64,000 nt of DNA. It comes from Glaciihabitans arcticus (lineage in GTDB: Bacteria > Actinomycetota > Actinomycetes > Actinomycetales > Microbacteriaceae). Below the pieces are notes generated by a model that worked only from the letters and a program-made list of their open reading frames with translations, did no database searches and was not told the DNA's origin. The stretch is taken from assembly GCF_004310685.1 (NCBI RefSeq), contig NZ_SISG01000001.1, positions 1,364,001 through 1,428,000 on the forward strand, read 5' to 3'. Positions 35,692 through 46,281 of this stretch are shown in pieces; within the stretch, counting starts at the first letter, position 1; every line of letters begins with the position of its first letter. A program made the translations under genes and the position numbers.

Positions 35692-35705
35692 TCTGGGATA
35701 CCAGA
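35692..35705. promoter_or_regulatory. Candidate IclR operator TCTGG-gata-CCAGA
   Basis: A perfect 5-bp inverted repeat with a 4-base centre, between the hutH and iclR start codons and directly after a TATTCT hexamer at 35685-35690 that could be the iclR -10. The position fits autoregulation and control of hutH. Confidence 0.5.
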
Positions 35706-35718
35706 TGAACGGACGGCC

Positions 35719-36486
35719 ATGACCCAGGTACCCGCCGCGCGCCAGACCCTGCAGGTGATCAAGTACCTCGCGAGCCATGGCGGGCCGGTTCGCGCCTCGA
35801 CCGTTGCCCGGGACCTCGGACTGCCGCGATCGACGACCTATCATCTGTTGCGGGTACTGCAGGATGAGGGCTTCCTCGTCCACTCTCCGGAGAACCAGGC
35901 CTACGCGCTCAGTCCGCTGCTCGCGGAGCTCGGGTCATCGGTGCTCGGGTCGGCCTCGCTCGGCCGGCTCGCCCAGCCCGTGCTCGAGCGGCTCGTCGCG
36001 GAGACCGGGCTACAGGTCGTGGCGCACCTCGGGCTGCTCAACCACTCGGATGTCGTCTACGCGTCGAAAGTCGCCGCCTCCCGCGCGCCTGCCGTGGTCA
36101 CGAGCATCGGCGTGCGCCTGCCCGCCCACCTCACCGCCACCGGTCGCGCGATGCTGGCGGCGCTGCCCGCCGCCCAGGTCGATGCCATCTATCCGGATGC
36201 AACGGCCCTCGTCACCCGCAGCGGCCCCGGTCCCACCACTCTCGCCGCCCTCGGCTCGCTGCTCGCCGACACGCGCGACCGCGGCTGGGCGGTAGAGGAC
36301 GGCGACATCACCCTCGAGTACGCGTCGGTCGCGGCGGCGGTGCTCGACCATAACGGGTATCCGGCGGCGGCCGTGGGGCTCACGTTCCGGGGCGCGGCGA
36401 TCGACGACCGCGAGTGGAGGGCGCTCGGCCGGGCCACCCGCAACGCGGCCGAGGCGCTCTCGCGGAGGATCCGGGGGAAGGCATAG
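35719..36486 (+). CDS. IclR-family transcriptional regulator of the hut operon
   Basis: A 255-residue regulator. The N-terminal winged helix-turn-helix (residues about 8-65) has VIKYLASHGGPVRASTVARDLG and the recognition helix PRSTTYHLLRVLQDEGF. The C-terminal GAF-like effector domain contains RLPAHLTATGRAML and the ligand-site segment VAAAVLDHNGYPAAAVGL. It is divergent from hutH, so histidine or urocanate is the likely effector (inference). Asparaginase starts 14 bases after its stop codon. Confidence 0.92.
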   Translation: MTQVPAARQTLQVIKYLASHGGPVRASTVARDLGLPRSTTYHLLRVLQDEGFLVHSPENQAYALSPLLAELGSSVLGSASLGRLAQPVLERLVAETGLQVVAHLGLLNHSDVVYASKVAASRAPAVVTSIGVRLPAHLTATGRAMLAALPAAQVDAIYPDATALVTRSGPGPTTLAALGSLLADTRDRGWAVEDGDITLEYASVAAAVLDHNGYPAAAVGLTFRGAAIDDREWRALGRATRNAAEALSRRIRGKA

Positions 36487-36487
36487 C

Positions 36488-36493
36488 TAGGCT
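36488..36493 (+). promoter_or_regulatory. Candidate -10 box (TAGGCT) for leaderless asparaginase mRNA
   Basis: TAGGCT ends seven bases before the ATG at 36501, immediately after the iclR stop codon. Confidence 0.5.
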
Positions 36494-36500
36494 TTACCGC

Positions 36501-37487
36501 ATGACCCGCGCCGCGCTGCCCAACATCCGCATGGTGGCGATGGGTGGCACGATTGCGGGGGCCGCGGCATCCAGCACCGACACCACCGGCTACCGTGCCG
36601 GAGCAACCGGGGTCGACGACCTGCTCGCGCAGCTACCCGAACTTCACGCGATCGCGCGGGTCGACGGGGAGCAGTTCGCGCAGATCGACTCCTCTGACCT
36701 CACCGGCGAGCTGCTGCTCGGACTCGCCCGGCGGGTCACCTCGATTCTCGCCGAGGACGCCGTGGACGGAGTGGTCATCACGCACGGCACGGACACACTC
36801 GAGGAGACCGCCTACTTTCTGCACCTGACCGTGCGCTCGGCCAAGCCCATCGTCGTCGTCGGATCGATGCGGCCCGCTACGGCGCTCAGCGCGGACGGAC
36901 CCATGAACGTGTTCGGCGCGGTCACCGTCGCCGCGTCCCCTGCGGCCGCCGGGCAGGGGGTGCTCGTGGTGATGAACGACGAGATCCACACGGCGCGCGA
37001 CGTGACCAAGTCGTCGAGCCTGCGCGTCTCCTCGTTCGAGTCGCCGCACGGGCCGCTCGGGGCAGTGATCGCGGGCGTTCCCGTGTTCTACCGCTCGGTG
37101 TCGCGGCCGCACACGCTCGCGTCGGAGTTCTCCCTCGCGGGCATCGAGTCACTGCCGACGTCGGCCGTTGTCTACGCGCATTCTGGCCTCGACGCGCGCT
37201 TCATCGAGGGACTCGCCGGATACGACGTCATCGTGCACGCCGGCTTCGGCAATGGCACCGTCGCCTCTCGCCTGATCGACGCGCTGGCCGCGACGGGCGC
37301 GCTGCTGATCCGCGCGACGCGCACCGGCAGCGGCCAGGTGACGACGATCGGTGCGAGTGCGGATGCCGCGAACTCCTGGATCACCGTCGACGACCAGAAT
37401 CCCCAGCGCGCCGCCCTGCTCGGCGCGCTCGCCCTCACCGTCACCCGCGATCCCAGCGAGCTGCAGCGCATCTTCCTCAGGTACTGA
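36501..37487 (+). CDS. L-asparaginase (bacterial type, cytoplasmic)
   Basis: A 328-residue amidohydrolase splitting asparagine into aspartate and ammonia. The first catalytic threonine lies in AMGGTIAG, the second in the VVITHGTDTLEETAYFL signature, with the lysine in RDVTKSSSL. There is no signal peptide, so it acts in the cytoplasm although the motif set is that of AnsA/AnsB. The upstream TAGGCT box fixes the ATG at 36501. Being next to the IclR gene and the hut operon, it adds to an amino-acid nitrogen-release block. Confidence 0.93.
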   Translation: MTRAALPNIRMVAMGGTIAGAAASSTDTTGYRAGATGVDDLLAQLPELHAIARVDGEQFAQIDSSDLTGELLLGLARRVTSILAEDAVDGVVITHGTDTLEETAYFLHLTVRSAKPIVVVGSMRPATALSADGPMNVFGAVTVAASPAAAGQGVLVVMNDEIHTARDVTKSSSLRVSSFESPHGPLGAVIAGVPVFYRSVSRPHTLASEFSLAGIESLPTSAVVYAHSGLDARFIEGLAGYDVIVHAGFGNGTVASRLIDALAATGALLIRATRTGSGQVTTIGASADAANSWITVDDQNPQRAALLGALALTVTRDPSELQRIFLRY

Positions 37488-37519
37488 CCCCACCCGGCCG
37501 CCCTTCCGCCCAGTACTTC

Positions 37520-37609
37520 GTTCCCAAATGCAGGATGGAAGCGGTTGCGGCGTCGGAACCGTCCCCGTACATCCGGGAACTGGCGGAAAACGGTCCTGCA
37601 TGTGGGAAC
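37520..37609. repeat. 90-base non-coding inverted-repeat element
   Basis: Terminal arms GTTCCCAAATGCAGGA (37520-37535) and TCCTGCATGTGGGAAC (37594-37609) pair 15 of 16. Inside, GTACATCCGGGAAC at 37567-37580 is a weaker inverted copy of the same motif. No ORF. It may be a MITE-like or REP-like element or a structured RNA; the gap from 37488 to 37646 holds nothing else recognisable. Confidence 0.7.
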
Positions 37610-37646
37610 AACAAACCGTCGTCTCGGGGCGGACGATAGCGCGCGC

Positions 37647-37748
37647 ATGAGCACTGACTTCGGGTTCGTCTATGGCGAGTGGCATATCCTCAACCGCACG
37701 CTGCGCGACGCTTTGACGGCGGAAAGACTTTCCGCCGCAGCTCGGTGA
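37647..37748 (+). pseudogene. Possible 5' remnant of a DUF1579-like gene
   Basis: A 33-codon open frame reads FGFVYGEWHILNRTLRD, resembling the N-terminus of small proteins that start DFDFxxGxWxxxNRxLRD, then stops. No continuation was found in the other frames before the convergent methyltransferase gene. It may be a decayed fragment or chance. Confidence 0.3.
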
Positions 37749-37754
37749 TGGATT

Positions 37755-38498
37755 TCACACGCCGCTGAGCGTGACCGTCCACTCGGAACCCGGCTCGCCG
37801 GGTGTGCCGTCCTGCACATCGAATCCCGTCACGCGCAGGCCCGCCCGCACGGCAAGCTCTTCGAACGACTCGGGAGTGTGCCAGTGGATGAGCCACTCAC
37901 GGTCGTCGGCCGATCTGACTCCGTCGGCGGTCTTCTCGTAGCGCAGGAGTGTGGTCTGCGTGCGAGAGACCTCATCCCGGATCTGGCTGACGGTCGTCAC
38001 TCGGAGCTCGGCACCATCGGCGTCGATCGTCTCGTTGATTGCGCCCATGTCGCCGGGCGGTGTGCCGCGGGGAACGAACAGGGGAACGAGTGTGCTGCCG
38101 CCCTCAGCGAGATGTGCGCGAATCCGTTCGAGGGACGCCAGCACCGTCTCGTCATCCGGGAGCAGCGTGATGGTTGGGCCGGCAAGGAAGATCGAGCGAT
38201 AGGAGAACGGCAGGTCGAGTTGCTCCATCCGCTGGCAGAACACGGTCGCATCCAGTCCGCCTTCGCGGGCGAACGAGCGCAGACGAGAGAGCATGTCCTT
38301 TGACGAGTCCACCCCGTGGACCTCGTATCCACGGCGCAGCAGTTCGAGCATCGGCTCACCATCCCCGCAACCCAGCTCGAGCGCGGGTTGACCCGACTGG
38401 TCGATGAAGGCGGCGTATGGCTCCCAGGACTGCGCACTCGACTTGAGTGCGCCATACAGTTCGGCAACGATGCCCGTGTAGAAGTGCGATGGTTCCAT
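37755..38498 (-). CDS. Class I SAM-dependent methyltransferase
   Basis: A 247-residue methyltransferase. Motif I ALELGCGDGEPMLEL near residue 40 binds S-adenosylmethionine, the acidic residue at the end of strand 2 is in VHGVDSSKDML, and FLAGPTITLLPDDE is the motif IV region. The target cannot be read. The sequence upstream is AT-richer than its neighbours and contains AAAAAGATG, with no clear ribosome site. The 3' end faces the repeat element region. Confidence 0.88.
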   Translation of the reverse strand: MEPSHFYTGIVAELYGALKSSAQSWEPYAAFIDQSGQPALELGCGDGEPMLELLRRGYEVHGVDSSKDMLSRLRSFAREGGLDATVFCQRMEQLDLPFSYRSIFLAGPTITLLPDDETVLASLERIRAHLAEGGSTLVPLFVPRGTPPGDMGAINETIDADGAELRVTTVSQIRDEVSRTQTTLLRYEKTADGVRSADDREWLIHWHTPESFEELAVRAGLRVTGFDVQDGTPGEPGSEWTVTLSGV

Positions 38499-38528
38499 CT
38501 TTTTAGTGAATCCAAGGCGTGGGCAGCG

Positions 38529-38908
38529 CTAGGGCTTACCCGGCTTCTCGGGCTTGCCCGGCTTCTCGGTGCCCTTACCCGGCTTCTCGTTGGTCACGGT
38601 CGGCGTCGGCGTCGGTTCGGGCTCCGGGATGAGCGCCTCGAGATCGGCGCGCACCGCGTCGATCGCGGCCTGGATGGTCGCGGCACGCTCCTCGGATACG
38701 TCGTTGGCGGCCACAGCGTCATCCAGAGTCGTCTGCAGGGCGTCGAGTTGCTCGATCGCGCCCGTCACGTTGCCGTCGGCAGCGAGGGTCGCCACCTCGA
38801 CGACGGAGGTCTGCAGCTGGTCGGCGGCCGAGGCGTCCAGCTCGGTGGACTCGGCCGACGCACACCCGGCAAGGGCCAGGACCGCGGCGAGCACGAGGGC
38901 GGCGCGCA

Positions 38909-38909
<1 letters not shown>
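38529..38909 (-). CDS. Small lipoprotein coupled to the Ser/Thr kinase
   Basis: A 126-residue protein with a lipoprotein signal, LALAGC with Cys16. The mature part is an acidic helical segment (about 25-95) that could form a coiled coil, then a Pro/Thr run EPEPTPTPTV and a tail of KPGK repeats (KPGKGTEKPGKPEKPGKP). Its ATG shares a base with the stop of the kinase gene (TGATG), so it is made together with the kinase and may be an outside partner or substrate. Function unknown. Confidence 0.78.
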
Positions 38910-40195
<1,286 letters not shown>

Positions 40196-40216
40196 GGGTC
40201 CTCCTCCGTCGGGTAC

Positions 40217-41035
40217 TCAGTCCATCGTAGGCCGAACCCGCGCGAGCACCCGCTCCGCATGCCGGACCACGGGGCCGTCCACCATCCGTCCGTCGAGGCG
40301 GAACACCCCACCGTTCGACGCCGCGGCCTCCACGATGCGCCGAGCCGCGTCCAGCTCGGCGTCCGTCGGCCGAAACGCCGCGCGAACCGTCTCGACCTGC
40401 GAGGGGTGGATGACGGCACTCGCCGCAAAACCCGAGGCCGCTGCATCCCGGGCTTCGGCGTCCAGCCCCTCGAGGTCGGCGATGTCGACGTGCACGGCAT
40501 CGATCGCTGCCTTGCCCGAGGCGCCGGCCGCGAGCAGTACCGAACTGCGCGCGTGCCTAGCGATGTCGCGATACGTGCCGTCGGCGAATCGGGATGACGT
40601 TCCCCCGAGGGAGGCGACAAGGTCCTCGGCGCCCCACATCAGCGCCACGACCTGCGGCAGGGCCGCGATCGAGGGGGCGGCCAGCACGCCGGTCGCCGTC
40701 TCGCAGAGAGCGATCACGGAGAACCGATCGAGGCCCGAGAGCTGCTCGGCACTCTCGCTCTTCGCCACCATCACCGTGCGATACGGAGTGTGCGCGAGGG
40801 CCACGAGATCGTCGGCGAAGAAACCCGAGTCGAACGCGTTGAGCCTAACGATGGTCCGCACCGGGTCGAGAGACGACCCGGTCAGCGCATCGCGAGCGGC
40901 GCCTTTGTGTTCGGGGGCGACGGCATCCTCGAGGTCGAGGATGACGGCGTCGGCTCGCGCGGCCGCCTTCTCAAACCGGTCGGGCCGATCTGCCGGGCAG
41001 AACAGCAGCGACGGCCCCATCTCGAAGCTGCTCAC
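40217..41035 (-). CDS. HpcH/CitE-family acyl-CoA lyase
   Basis: A 272-residue TIM-barrel lyase. FCPADRPDRFEKA, ADAVILDLEDAVAP (metal ligands), MVAKSES, ALCETATGV (Glu ligand) and WGAEDLVASLGG are CitE signatures. By position next to a MaoC hydratase and acyl-CoA dehydrogenase it corresponds to M. tuberculosis Rv2498c, reported to cleave methylglutaryl-type and citramalyl-CoA in leucine and itaconate breakdown; that function is transferred by context. GTG at 41035 overlaps the MaoC stop (GTGA). Confidence 0.87.
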   Translation of the reverse strand: MSSFEMGPSLLFCPADRPDRFEKAAARADAVILDLEDAVAPEHKGAARDALTGSSLDPVRTIVRLNAFDSGFFADDLVALAHTPYRTVMVAKSESAEQLSGLDRFSVIALCETATGVLAAPSIAALPQVVALMWGAEDLVASLGGTSSRFADGTYRDIARHARSSVLLAAGASGKAAIDAVHVDIADLEGLDAEARDAAASGFAASAVIHPSQVETVRAAFRPTDAELDAARRIVEAAASNGGVFRLDGRMVDGPVVRHAERVLARVRPTMD

Positions 41036-41493
41036 GGGGCGCACCGCACCAGGGTCGTGCGCACCGCGACCGCGACGACCGTGCCGTCCTGGTTGCGTCC
41101 GGTGTGCTCGAGGGTGACGATCCCCTGCCCGGGGCGGGACGCGGAGAGCCGCTTCTCGAGCACGCGGGTCTCCGAGTAGAGAGTGTTTCCCGCAAACAGC
41201 GGATGCGGGAAGACCACCGAGCCGAACCCGAGATTCGCGACGATCGTGCCCTGCGTGAGCTGGGCGACCGAGGCGCCGACGATCGTCGACAGGGTGAACA
41301 TCGAGTTCACGAGCCGCTGGCCGAACTCCTGCTTCTCCGACCATGCCGCGTCCAGGTGCAGAGCCTGCGTGTTCATCGTCATGGTCGTGAACAGCGTGTT
41401 GTCGGCCTCGGTCACCGTGCGACCGGGGCGATGCAGGTAGCGGGCGTCGAGGTCGAACTCCTCGAACCAGAGGCCGCGCTGTTCGATATCCAT
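41032..41493 (-). CDS. MaoC-like hydratase
   Basis: A 153-residue hot-dog fold enzyme. The hydratase-2-like motif is recognisable in TVTEADNTLFTTMTMNTQALHLD, with the Asp and His of the active site. It corresponds in order and size to mycobacterial Rv2499c, which hydrates itaconyl-CoA or methylglutaconyl-CoA; here the substrate is inferred from neighbours. It sits between the lyase (GTGA overlap) and the dehydrogenase, whose stop codon overlaps its ATG by one base. Confidence 0.85.
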   Translation of the reverse strand: MDIEQRGLWFEEFDLDARYLHRPGRTVTEADNTLFTTMTMNTQALHLDAAWSEKQEFGQRLVNSMFTLSTIVGASVAQLTQGTIVANLGFGSVVFPHPLFAGNTLYSETRVLEKRLSASRPGQGIVTLEHTGRNQDGTVVAVAVRTTLVRCAP

Positions 41494-42641
41494 CAGAAGC
41501 CCAGCTCTCGCGAGATCACCATGAGCTGCACCTCGGTGGTGCCCTCACCCACCTCGAGAATCTTCGAGTCGCGGTAGTGCCGCGCCACGGGGTTCTCATT
41601 CATGAACCCGTAGCCACCGAAGATCTGCGAAGCGGCGCGAGCGTTATCCATCGCGGCCTCACTGCCGAGGAGTTTCGCCATGCTGGCCTCCATTTTGAAA
41701 GGGACGCCGGCATCGATCCGCCGTGCAGCGTCGTACCAGGCCAGGCGTGCGGCGTGCACCTTCGCCTGCATCCGCGCGATCGTGAACGCGATGTGCTGGT
41801 TCTCGCCAATGGCCTTGCCGAACACGTTGCGGGTCTTCGCGTATCGGATGGCCTCCTCGAGACAGCCCTGCGCGGCACCCGTGCAGAGTGCGGCGAAGGC
41901 GACCCGGCCCTCGTCGAGCGTTTCGATGAAGTTCGCAAAGCCGCGACCCCGCTCACCGAGCAGGTTCGCCTCGGGAACCCGCACATTCTCGAAGGTCAAC
42001 GGATGGGTGTCGGAGGTGTGCCAACCGACCTTGTCATAAGCGGGCTCGACGGTGAAACCGGGGGTGCCGCTCGGGACGAGGATCGCGCTGAGCTCGGGCC
42101 GCCCGTTGTCCCTCGTGCCGGTCACCGCGGTCACCGTCACCAGCCGTGTGATCTGCGTGCCCGAGTTGGTGATGAACTGCTTCGAGCCGTTGATCACCCA
42201 CTCGCCATCCACCAGTTCCGCGGTCGTCTTCGTGCCCGCGGCATCGGATCCCGCGTCGGCTTCGGTGAGTCCGAAGCCGGCAAGCGCCTTGCCCGACGCG
42301 AGCACGGGCATCCACTCGTCCTTCTGCGCTTCGGTACCGCGTCGGAAGATCGGCATCGCACCCAGCCCGACGCCCGCCTCGAGGGTCACGCCGATCGACT
42401 GGTCGACGCGGCTGAGCTGCTCGATGGCGAGCCCGAGTTCGAAGTAGCTGCGCCCCTGTCCGCTGTACTGCTCGGGGAAGGGCAGGCCGAACAGCCCCAT
42501 CTCCCCCATCGTCGCGATGATGTCGTACGGAAGCTCGCGCTTCGTGTCGTACTCGTACGCGGCCGGCGCGACGACCGTGTCGGCGAACTCACGCACCTCG
42601 TCGCTGAGGGCCTGTTCCGCGGGGCTGAGTTCGTGGCTCAT
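41493..42641 (-). CDS. Acyl-CoA dehydrogenase (FadE19-like)
   Basis: A 382-residue FAD enzyme that puts the 2,3-double bond into short branched acyl-CoAs. Signatures are [16 protein letters not shown], the FITNSG segment near residue 155 and [22 protein letters not shown]. The C-terminal VGEGTTEVQ places a glutamate (about 366) at the catalytic position of short-chain dehydrogenases, where true isovaleryl-CoA dehydrogenases have Gly/Ala, so 2-methyl-branched substrates are as likely as isovaleryl-CoA. The ATG at 42641 overlaps the carboxylase stop (ATGA). Confidence 0.9.
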   Translation of the reverse strand: MSHELSPAEQALSDEVREFADTVVAPAAYEYDTKRELPYDIIATMGEMGLFGLPFPEQYSGQGRSYFELGLAIEQLSRVDQSIGVTLEAGVGLGAMPIFRRGTEAQKDEWMPVLASGKALAGFGLTEADAGSDAAGTKTTAELVDGEWVINGSKQFITNSGTQITRLVTVTAVTGTRDNGRPELSAILVPSGTPGFTVEPAYDKVGWHTSDTHPLTFENVRVPEANLLGERGRGFANFIETLDEGRVAFAALCTGAAQGCLEEAIRYAKTRNVFGKAIGENQHIAFTIARMQAKVHAARLAWYDAARRIDAGVPFKMEASMAKLLGSEAAMDNARAASQIFGGYGFMNENPVARHYRDSKILEVGEGTTEVQLMVISRELGF

Positions 42642-44602
42642 TCGTGCTCCTCCTGGTGTGGGGTAGTGATCTGTGCGACGACCTGGTCGAGTGTGACGAG
42701 GTCGCCTACGCGCAGGGACAGGGTGACTGTCCCGGCTACGGGGGCGAGCAGTTTGTGCTCCATCTTCATCGCCTCGACGGTGATGAGAACCTGGCCGACC
42801 TCGACGGTGTCCCCGTCGGAGACACCGACCGCAACGACCGTGCCGGGCATCGGAACCCGCACGTCGGGACTGACCGCGCCGGGCTCGCGGGTCATCGCCG
42901 CGAGTTGCTCGGCAAGTCGCTGTTCGCGACCGACGATGCGCAGTTCGGCACTGAATCGTGCGCCGCTGATCCACAGGCTGTCGCCGTCGCGCACGATGGT
43001 CGGGGTGGTGGTCACGCCGTCCAGCTCGATGCTGCTGTTCCGGATGCCGCCGCTCATGGTCCGCGCTCCGATCGCGACCTGCGCATCCTCGGCCGTCCCG
43101 GTGAGAAGCACCTCCACGTTCTCTCCCGAAACCGCGGACAGCACGTAGCGCGTCGGCCTCGCCACTCCCAGCCGCCAGCCGCTCGGGCTCTTCCACGGCC
43201 CGGTCGACGCCCGCTGCGCGTGCAGCCACAGGGCGGCAGCGGCGAACATGTCGTCATCGGGGGTTCGCGCCGGGATCGCCGGCAGCAAGCGCTCAATCAG
43301 CCCGGTGTCCAGGTCGCCCGCACGCACCTCGGGCGCGTCGACCAGGTCGCGCAGGAACTCGAGGTTGTTGTGCAGCCCGAGGATCACCGTGTCACCGAGC
43401 GCCGCAGACAACCGCGCGAGCGCCGTGGCCCGATCCGGGCCGTGGGCGATGACCTTGGACAGCATCGGGTCGTAGGAGCCGCCGATGGTGAGCCCCTCCG
43501 CAAGACCGCTGTCGACCCGAACGTCAGCGGGCTCACGAAGGGACAGTATGGTGCCGGTCGTCGGCAGGAAGCCGCGCCCGGGATTCTCCGCGTAGACGCG
43601 CGCCTCGACGGCATGGCCGGTGACTGTGACGTCATCCTGCGCGAACGACAGCGGCTCGCCTGCGGCGATGCGCAGCTGCCATTCGACGAGGTCGATACCG
43701 GTGACCAGTTCGGTGACCGGGTGCTCGACCTGCAGTCGGGTGTTCATCTCCATAAAGAAGAACTCGGTCGGGTCGTTCGCGGAGACGAGGAACTCGACGG
43801 TTCCGGCTCCGGTGTAGTCGACGGACCGGGCGACCTCGCAGGCCGCCTCGCCGATGCGCGCGCGGGTGGCCGCGTCAAGCAGCGGGCTCGGCGCCTCCTC
43901 GACGACCTTCTGGTGCCGGCGCTGCAGAGAACACTCCCGTTCACCCACATGCAGGGTGGTGCCGTGCGCATCGGCAAGCACCTGCACCTCGATGTGACGC
44001 GGACGCTCGACGAGTCGTTCGAGGAACAGGGTGTCGTCGCCGAAGGCCGCGGCCGCCACGCGTCGGGCCGTGGCCAGCGCGTCGGGCAACTCGTCCGCCG
44101 CGCGCACCACCTCCATGCCCTTGCCGCCTCCGCCCGCCGAGGGCTTGACGAGGAGGGGGAAGCCGACGTCGTTCGCCGCTTCCGCAAGAGTCGCGTCACC
44201 CATGCCGGGCTCGGCGATGCCCGGGATCACGGGAACACCGAGCGCCGAGACGTGCTTCTTGGCGCGGATCTTGTCGGCCATGAGGTCGAGAGCCGTGACA
44301 TCCGGACCGATGAAAACGAGCCCGGCGTCGGCGCAGGCTCGGGCGAACTCGACGTTCTCGCTGAGGAAGCCGTAGCCGGGGTGGATGGCCTGGACGCCGG
44401 CCGCCGCGGCGATCACTGCGGGGATGTCGAGGTAGCTCAGGATGCGCACGGCCGCGTCGGCGAGCGCGACATGGCGCGCCCCGCGGTCGGCGTCGGTGTA
44501 TACCGCGACCGAGCGGATACCGAGCGAGCGCAACGTGCGGATCACCCGGCCGGCAATCTCGCCCCGGTTGGCGACGAGTACGGATTCGAACATTCCCGTC
44601 AC
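42638..44602 (-). CDS. accA1: Biotin-dependent acyl-CoA carboxylase alpha subunit (methylcrotonyl-CoA type)
   Basis: A 654-residue protein with an N-terminal biotin carboxylase ([19 protein letters not shown]-grasp [27 protein letters not shown]; residues 1-450), a poorly conserved middle and a C-terminal biotin carrier with EAMKMEH, in which Lys613 carries biotin. It carboxylates methylcrotonyl-CoA together with the upstream beta subunit, by analogy to AccA1/AccD1. I chose GTG at 44602, which makes a 4-base overlap with the beta-subunit stop; ATG at 44593 is the alternative. Part of a five-gene leftward operon. Confidence 0.93.
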   Translation of the reverse strand: MTGMFESVLVANRGEIAGRVIRTLRSLGIRSVAVYTDADRGARHVALADAAVRILSYLDIPAVIAAAAGVQAIHPGYGFLSENVEFARACADAGLVFIGPDVTALDLMADKIRAKKHVSALGVPVIPGIAEPGMGDATLAEAANDVGFPLLVKPSAGGGGKGMEVVRAADELPDALATARRVAAAAFGDDTLFLERLVERPRHIEVQVLADAHGTTLHVGERECSLQRRHQKVVEEAPSPLLDAATRARIGEAACEVARSVDYTGAGTVEFLVSANDPTEFFFMEMNTRLQVEHPVTELVTGIDLVEWQLRIAAGEPLSFAQDDVTVTGHAVEARVYAENPGRGFLPTTGTILSLREPADVRVDSGLAEGLTIGGSYDPMLSKVIAHGPDRATALARLSAALGDTVILGLHNNLEFLRDLVDAPEVRAGDLDTGLIERLLPAIPARTPDDDMFAAAALWLHAQRASTGPWKSPSGWRLGVARPTRYVLSAVSGENVEVLLTGTAEDAQVAIGARTMSGGIRNSSIELDGVTTTPTIVRDGDSLWISGARFSAELRIVGREQRLAEQLAAMTREPGAVSPDVRVPMPGTVVAVGVSDGDTVEVGQVLITVEAMKMEHKLLAPVAGTVTLSLRVGDLVTLDQVVAQITTPHQEEHE

Positions 44603-46182
44603 ATCCGGAACAGGCCGAAGCCCGGCTCGGGGAGCGGCGCTCCCGCGCACACGTCAAGGGCGAGCCCGAGCACCGTGCGGGTGTCGGCGGGGTCGATGAT
44701 GCCGTCGTCCCAGAGACGGGCGGTCGAGTAGTACGGGTTGCCCTGGGTCTCGAACTGCTCGCGGATGGGCGCTTCGAATGCGGTCTTCTCGTCAACGGTC
44801 CACTCGCTGGCGCCCTGCTTGACCGTGCTCAGCACCGACGCCGCCTGCGGTCCGCCCATGACCGAGATGCGGGCGGCCGGCCACATCCAGAGGAAGCGCG
44901 GCGAGTATGCGCGGCCGCACATCGAGTAGTTGCCGGCACCGAACGAGCCGCCGATCACGACGGTGAGCTTGGGCACGCGCGTGGTCGCCACGGCGGTCAC
45001 CATCTTGGCGCCGTGCTTGGCGATGCCGCCGGCCTCATAGTCGCGCCCGACCATAAAACCGGAGATGTTCTGCAGGAAGACCAGCGGAATCCCCCGCTGG
45101 TCGCACAGTTCGATGAAGTGCGCGCCCTTGGTGGCCGACTCGCTGAACAGCACGCCGTTGTTCGCGACGATACCGATCGGGTGCCCGTGCAGCCGCGCGA
45201 AGCCGGTGACGAGGGTCGCGCCGTACTCCTTCTTGAACTCGTGGAATTCGCTCGCGTCGACCAGCCGCGCGATCACCTCGCGCACGTCGTACGCCTCCTG
45301 CACGTCCGTCGGCACGACCCCGTAGAGCTCGCCCTCATCGGCCAGCGGTTCACGACTCGGGATGACGCTCCACGGCGCCTCTATCGCCTTCGGCAGCGTC
45401 TCCACGATGTCCCGCACCAGCTGCAGCGCATGGCGGTCGTTCTCGGCCAGGTGGTCGGTCACCCCGGACACCCGTGCGTGCACCTCGCCGCCGCCCAGCT
45501 CCTCGGCGGTCACGATCTCGCCGATCGCGGCCTTCACCAGCGGTGGCCCGCCGAGGAAGATCGTGCCCCGTCCGCGCACGATGATCGTTTCGTCACTCAT
45601 TGCCGGAACGTAGGCGCCGCCCGCCGTGCAGGAGCCCATCACGGACGCGATCTGCGGGATCCCCGCCGCCGACATGCGCGCCTGGTTGAAGAAGATGCGG
45701 CCGAAGTGGTCCCGATCGGCGAAGACCTCGTCCTGCCGCGGCAGGAACGCGCCGCCGGAGTCGACGAGGTAGATGCACGGCAGGCGGTTCTCGAAGGCGA
45801 TCTCCTGTGCGCGCAGGTGCTTCTTCACCGTGAGCGGAAAGTAGGTGCCGCCCTTGGTGGTCGCATCGTTCGAGATCACGAGTACGTGGCGGCCGTGCAC
45901 CAGACCGATTCCGGCGATGACGCCCGCAGCGGGAACCTCGTCGCCGTAGAGCCCGTTGGCGGCGAGCGGGGCGATCTCGAGGAACGGGCTGCCGTCGTCC
46001 AGCAACTCGTCGATGCGTTCCCGCGGGAGCAGTTTGCCGCGCGCAACGTGACGCTCGCGGGAGGCCGCGGTGCCCCCGAGTGCGGTGCGGGCGAGTCTCT
46101 CGCGCAGCTCGGACACGAGCATCCGCTGGTCTGCGTCGTTTCTCTCGAACGTCGCACCGCGCGTTGTACTCAGAGTCTTCAT
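44599..46182 (-). CDS. accD1: Acyl-CoA carboxylase beta subunit (methylcrotonyl-CoA type)
   Basis: A 527-residue carboxyltransferase with two crotonase-like halves. [18 protein letters not shown] near the N-terminus, [33 protein letters not shown] and [16 protein letters not shown] are diagnostic of MCC/geranyl-CoA carboxylase beta chains. First gene of the leftward leucine operon; GGGAG precedes the ATG at 46182. The TetR operators at 46219-46260 lie directly upstream. Confidence 0.94.
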   Translation of the reverse strand: MKTLSTTRGATFERNDADQRMLVSELRERLARTALGGTAASRERHVARGKLLPRERIDELLDDGSPFLEIAPLAANGLYGDEVPAAGVIAGIGLVHGRHVLVISNDATTKGGTYFPLTVKKHLRAQEIAFENRLPCIYLVDSGGAFLPRQDEVFADRDHFGRIFFNQARMSAAGIPQIASVMGSCTAGGAYVPAMSDETIIVRGRGTIFLGGPPLVKAAIGEIVTAEELGGGEVHARVSGVTDHLAENDRHALQLVRDIVETLPKAIEAPWSVIPSREPLADEGELYGVVPTDVQEAYDVREVIARLVDASEFHEFKKEYGATLVTGFARLHGHPIGIVANNGVLFSESATKGAHFIELCDQRGIPLVFLQNISGFMVGRDYEAGGIAKHGAKMVTAVATTRVPKLTVVIGGSFGAGNYSMCGRAYSPRFLWMWPAARISVMGGPQAASVLSTVKQGASEWTVDEKTAFEAPIREQFETQGNPYYSTARLWDDGIIDPADTRTVLGLALDVCAGAPLPEPGFGLFRM

Positions 46183-46218
46183 CGACTGTGCTCCCGGCTT
46201 GTGGCCTGCTGCAGGTGG

Positions 46219-46260
46219 GTTAGTGGTGACTAACTGGGATTCAGGTTAGTCGCGGTTAAC
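46219..46260. promoter_or_regulatory. Tandem TetR operators between accD1 and the TetR gene
   Basis: Two related 16-base inverted repeats with 6-base arms and 4-base centres: GTTAGT-ggtg-ACTAAC at 46219-46234 and GTTAGT-cgcg-GTTAAC at 46245-46260, 26 bases apart (centre to centre). They sit between the divergent starts and just before the TetR -10 box, so one repressor could shut both directions. Confidence 0.7.
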
Positions 46261-46269
46261 CGGAATGTC

Positions 46270-46275
46270 TAGACT
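46270..46275 (+). promoter_or_regulatory. Candidate -10 box (TAGACT) for leaderless TetR mRNA
   Basis: TAGACT ends six bases before the ATG at 46282 and supports that start over GTG at 46276. Confidence 0.55.
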
Positions 46276-46281
46276 GTGGTC

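Noticed and set aside
42644-44731. 695-codon open frame opposite the carboxylase alpha gene
   Set aside because: Antisense shadow; the opposite strand has intact biotin carboxylase and carrier motifs.
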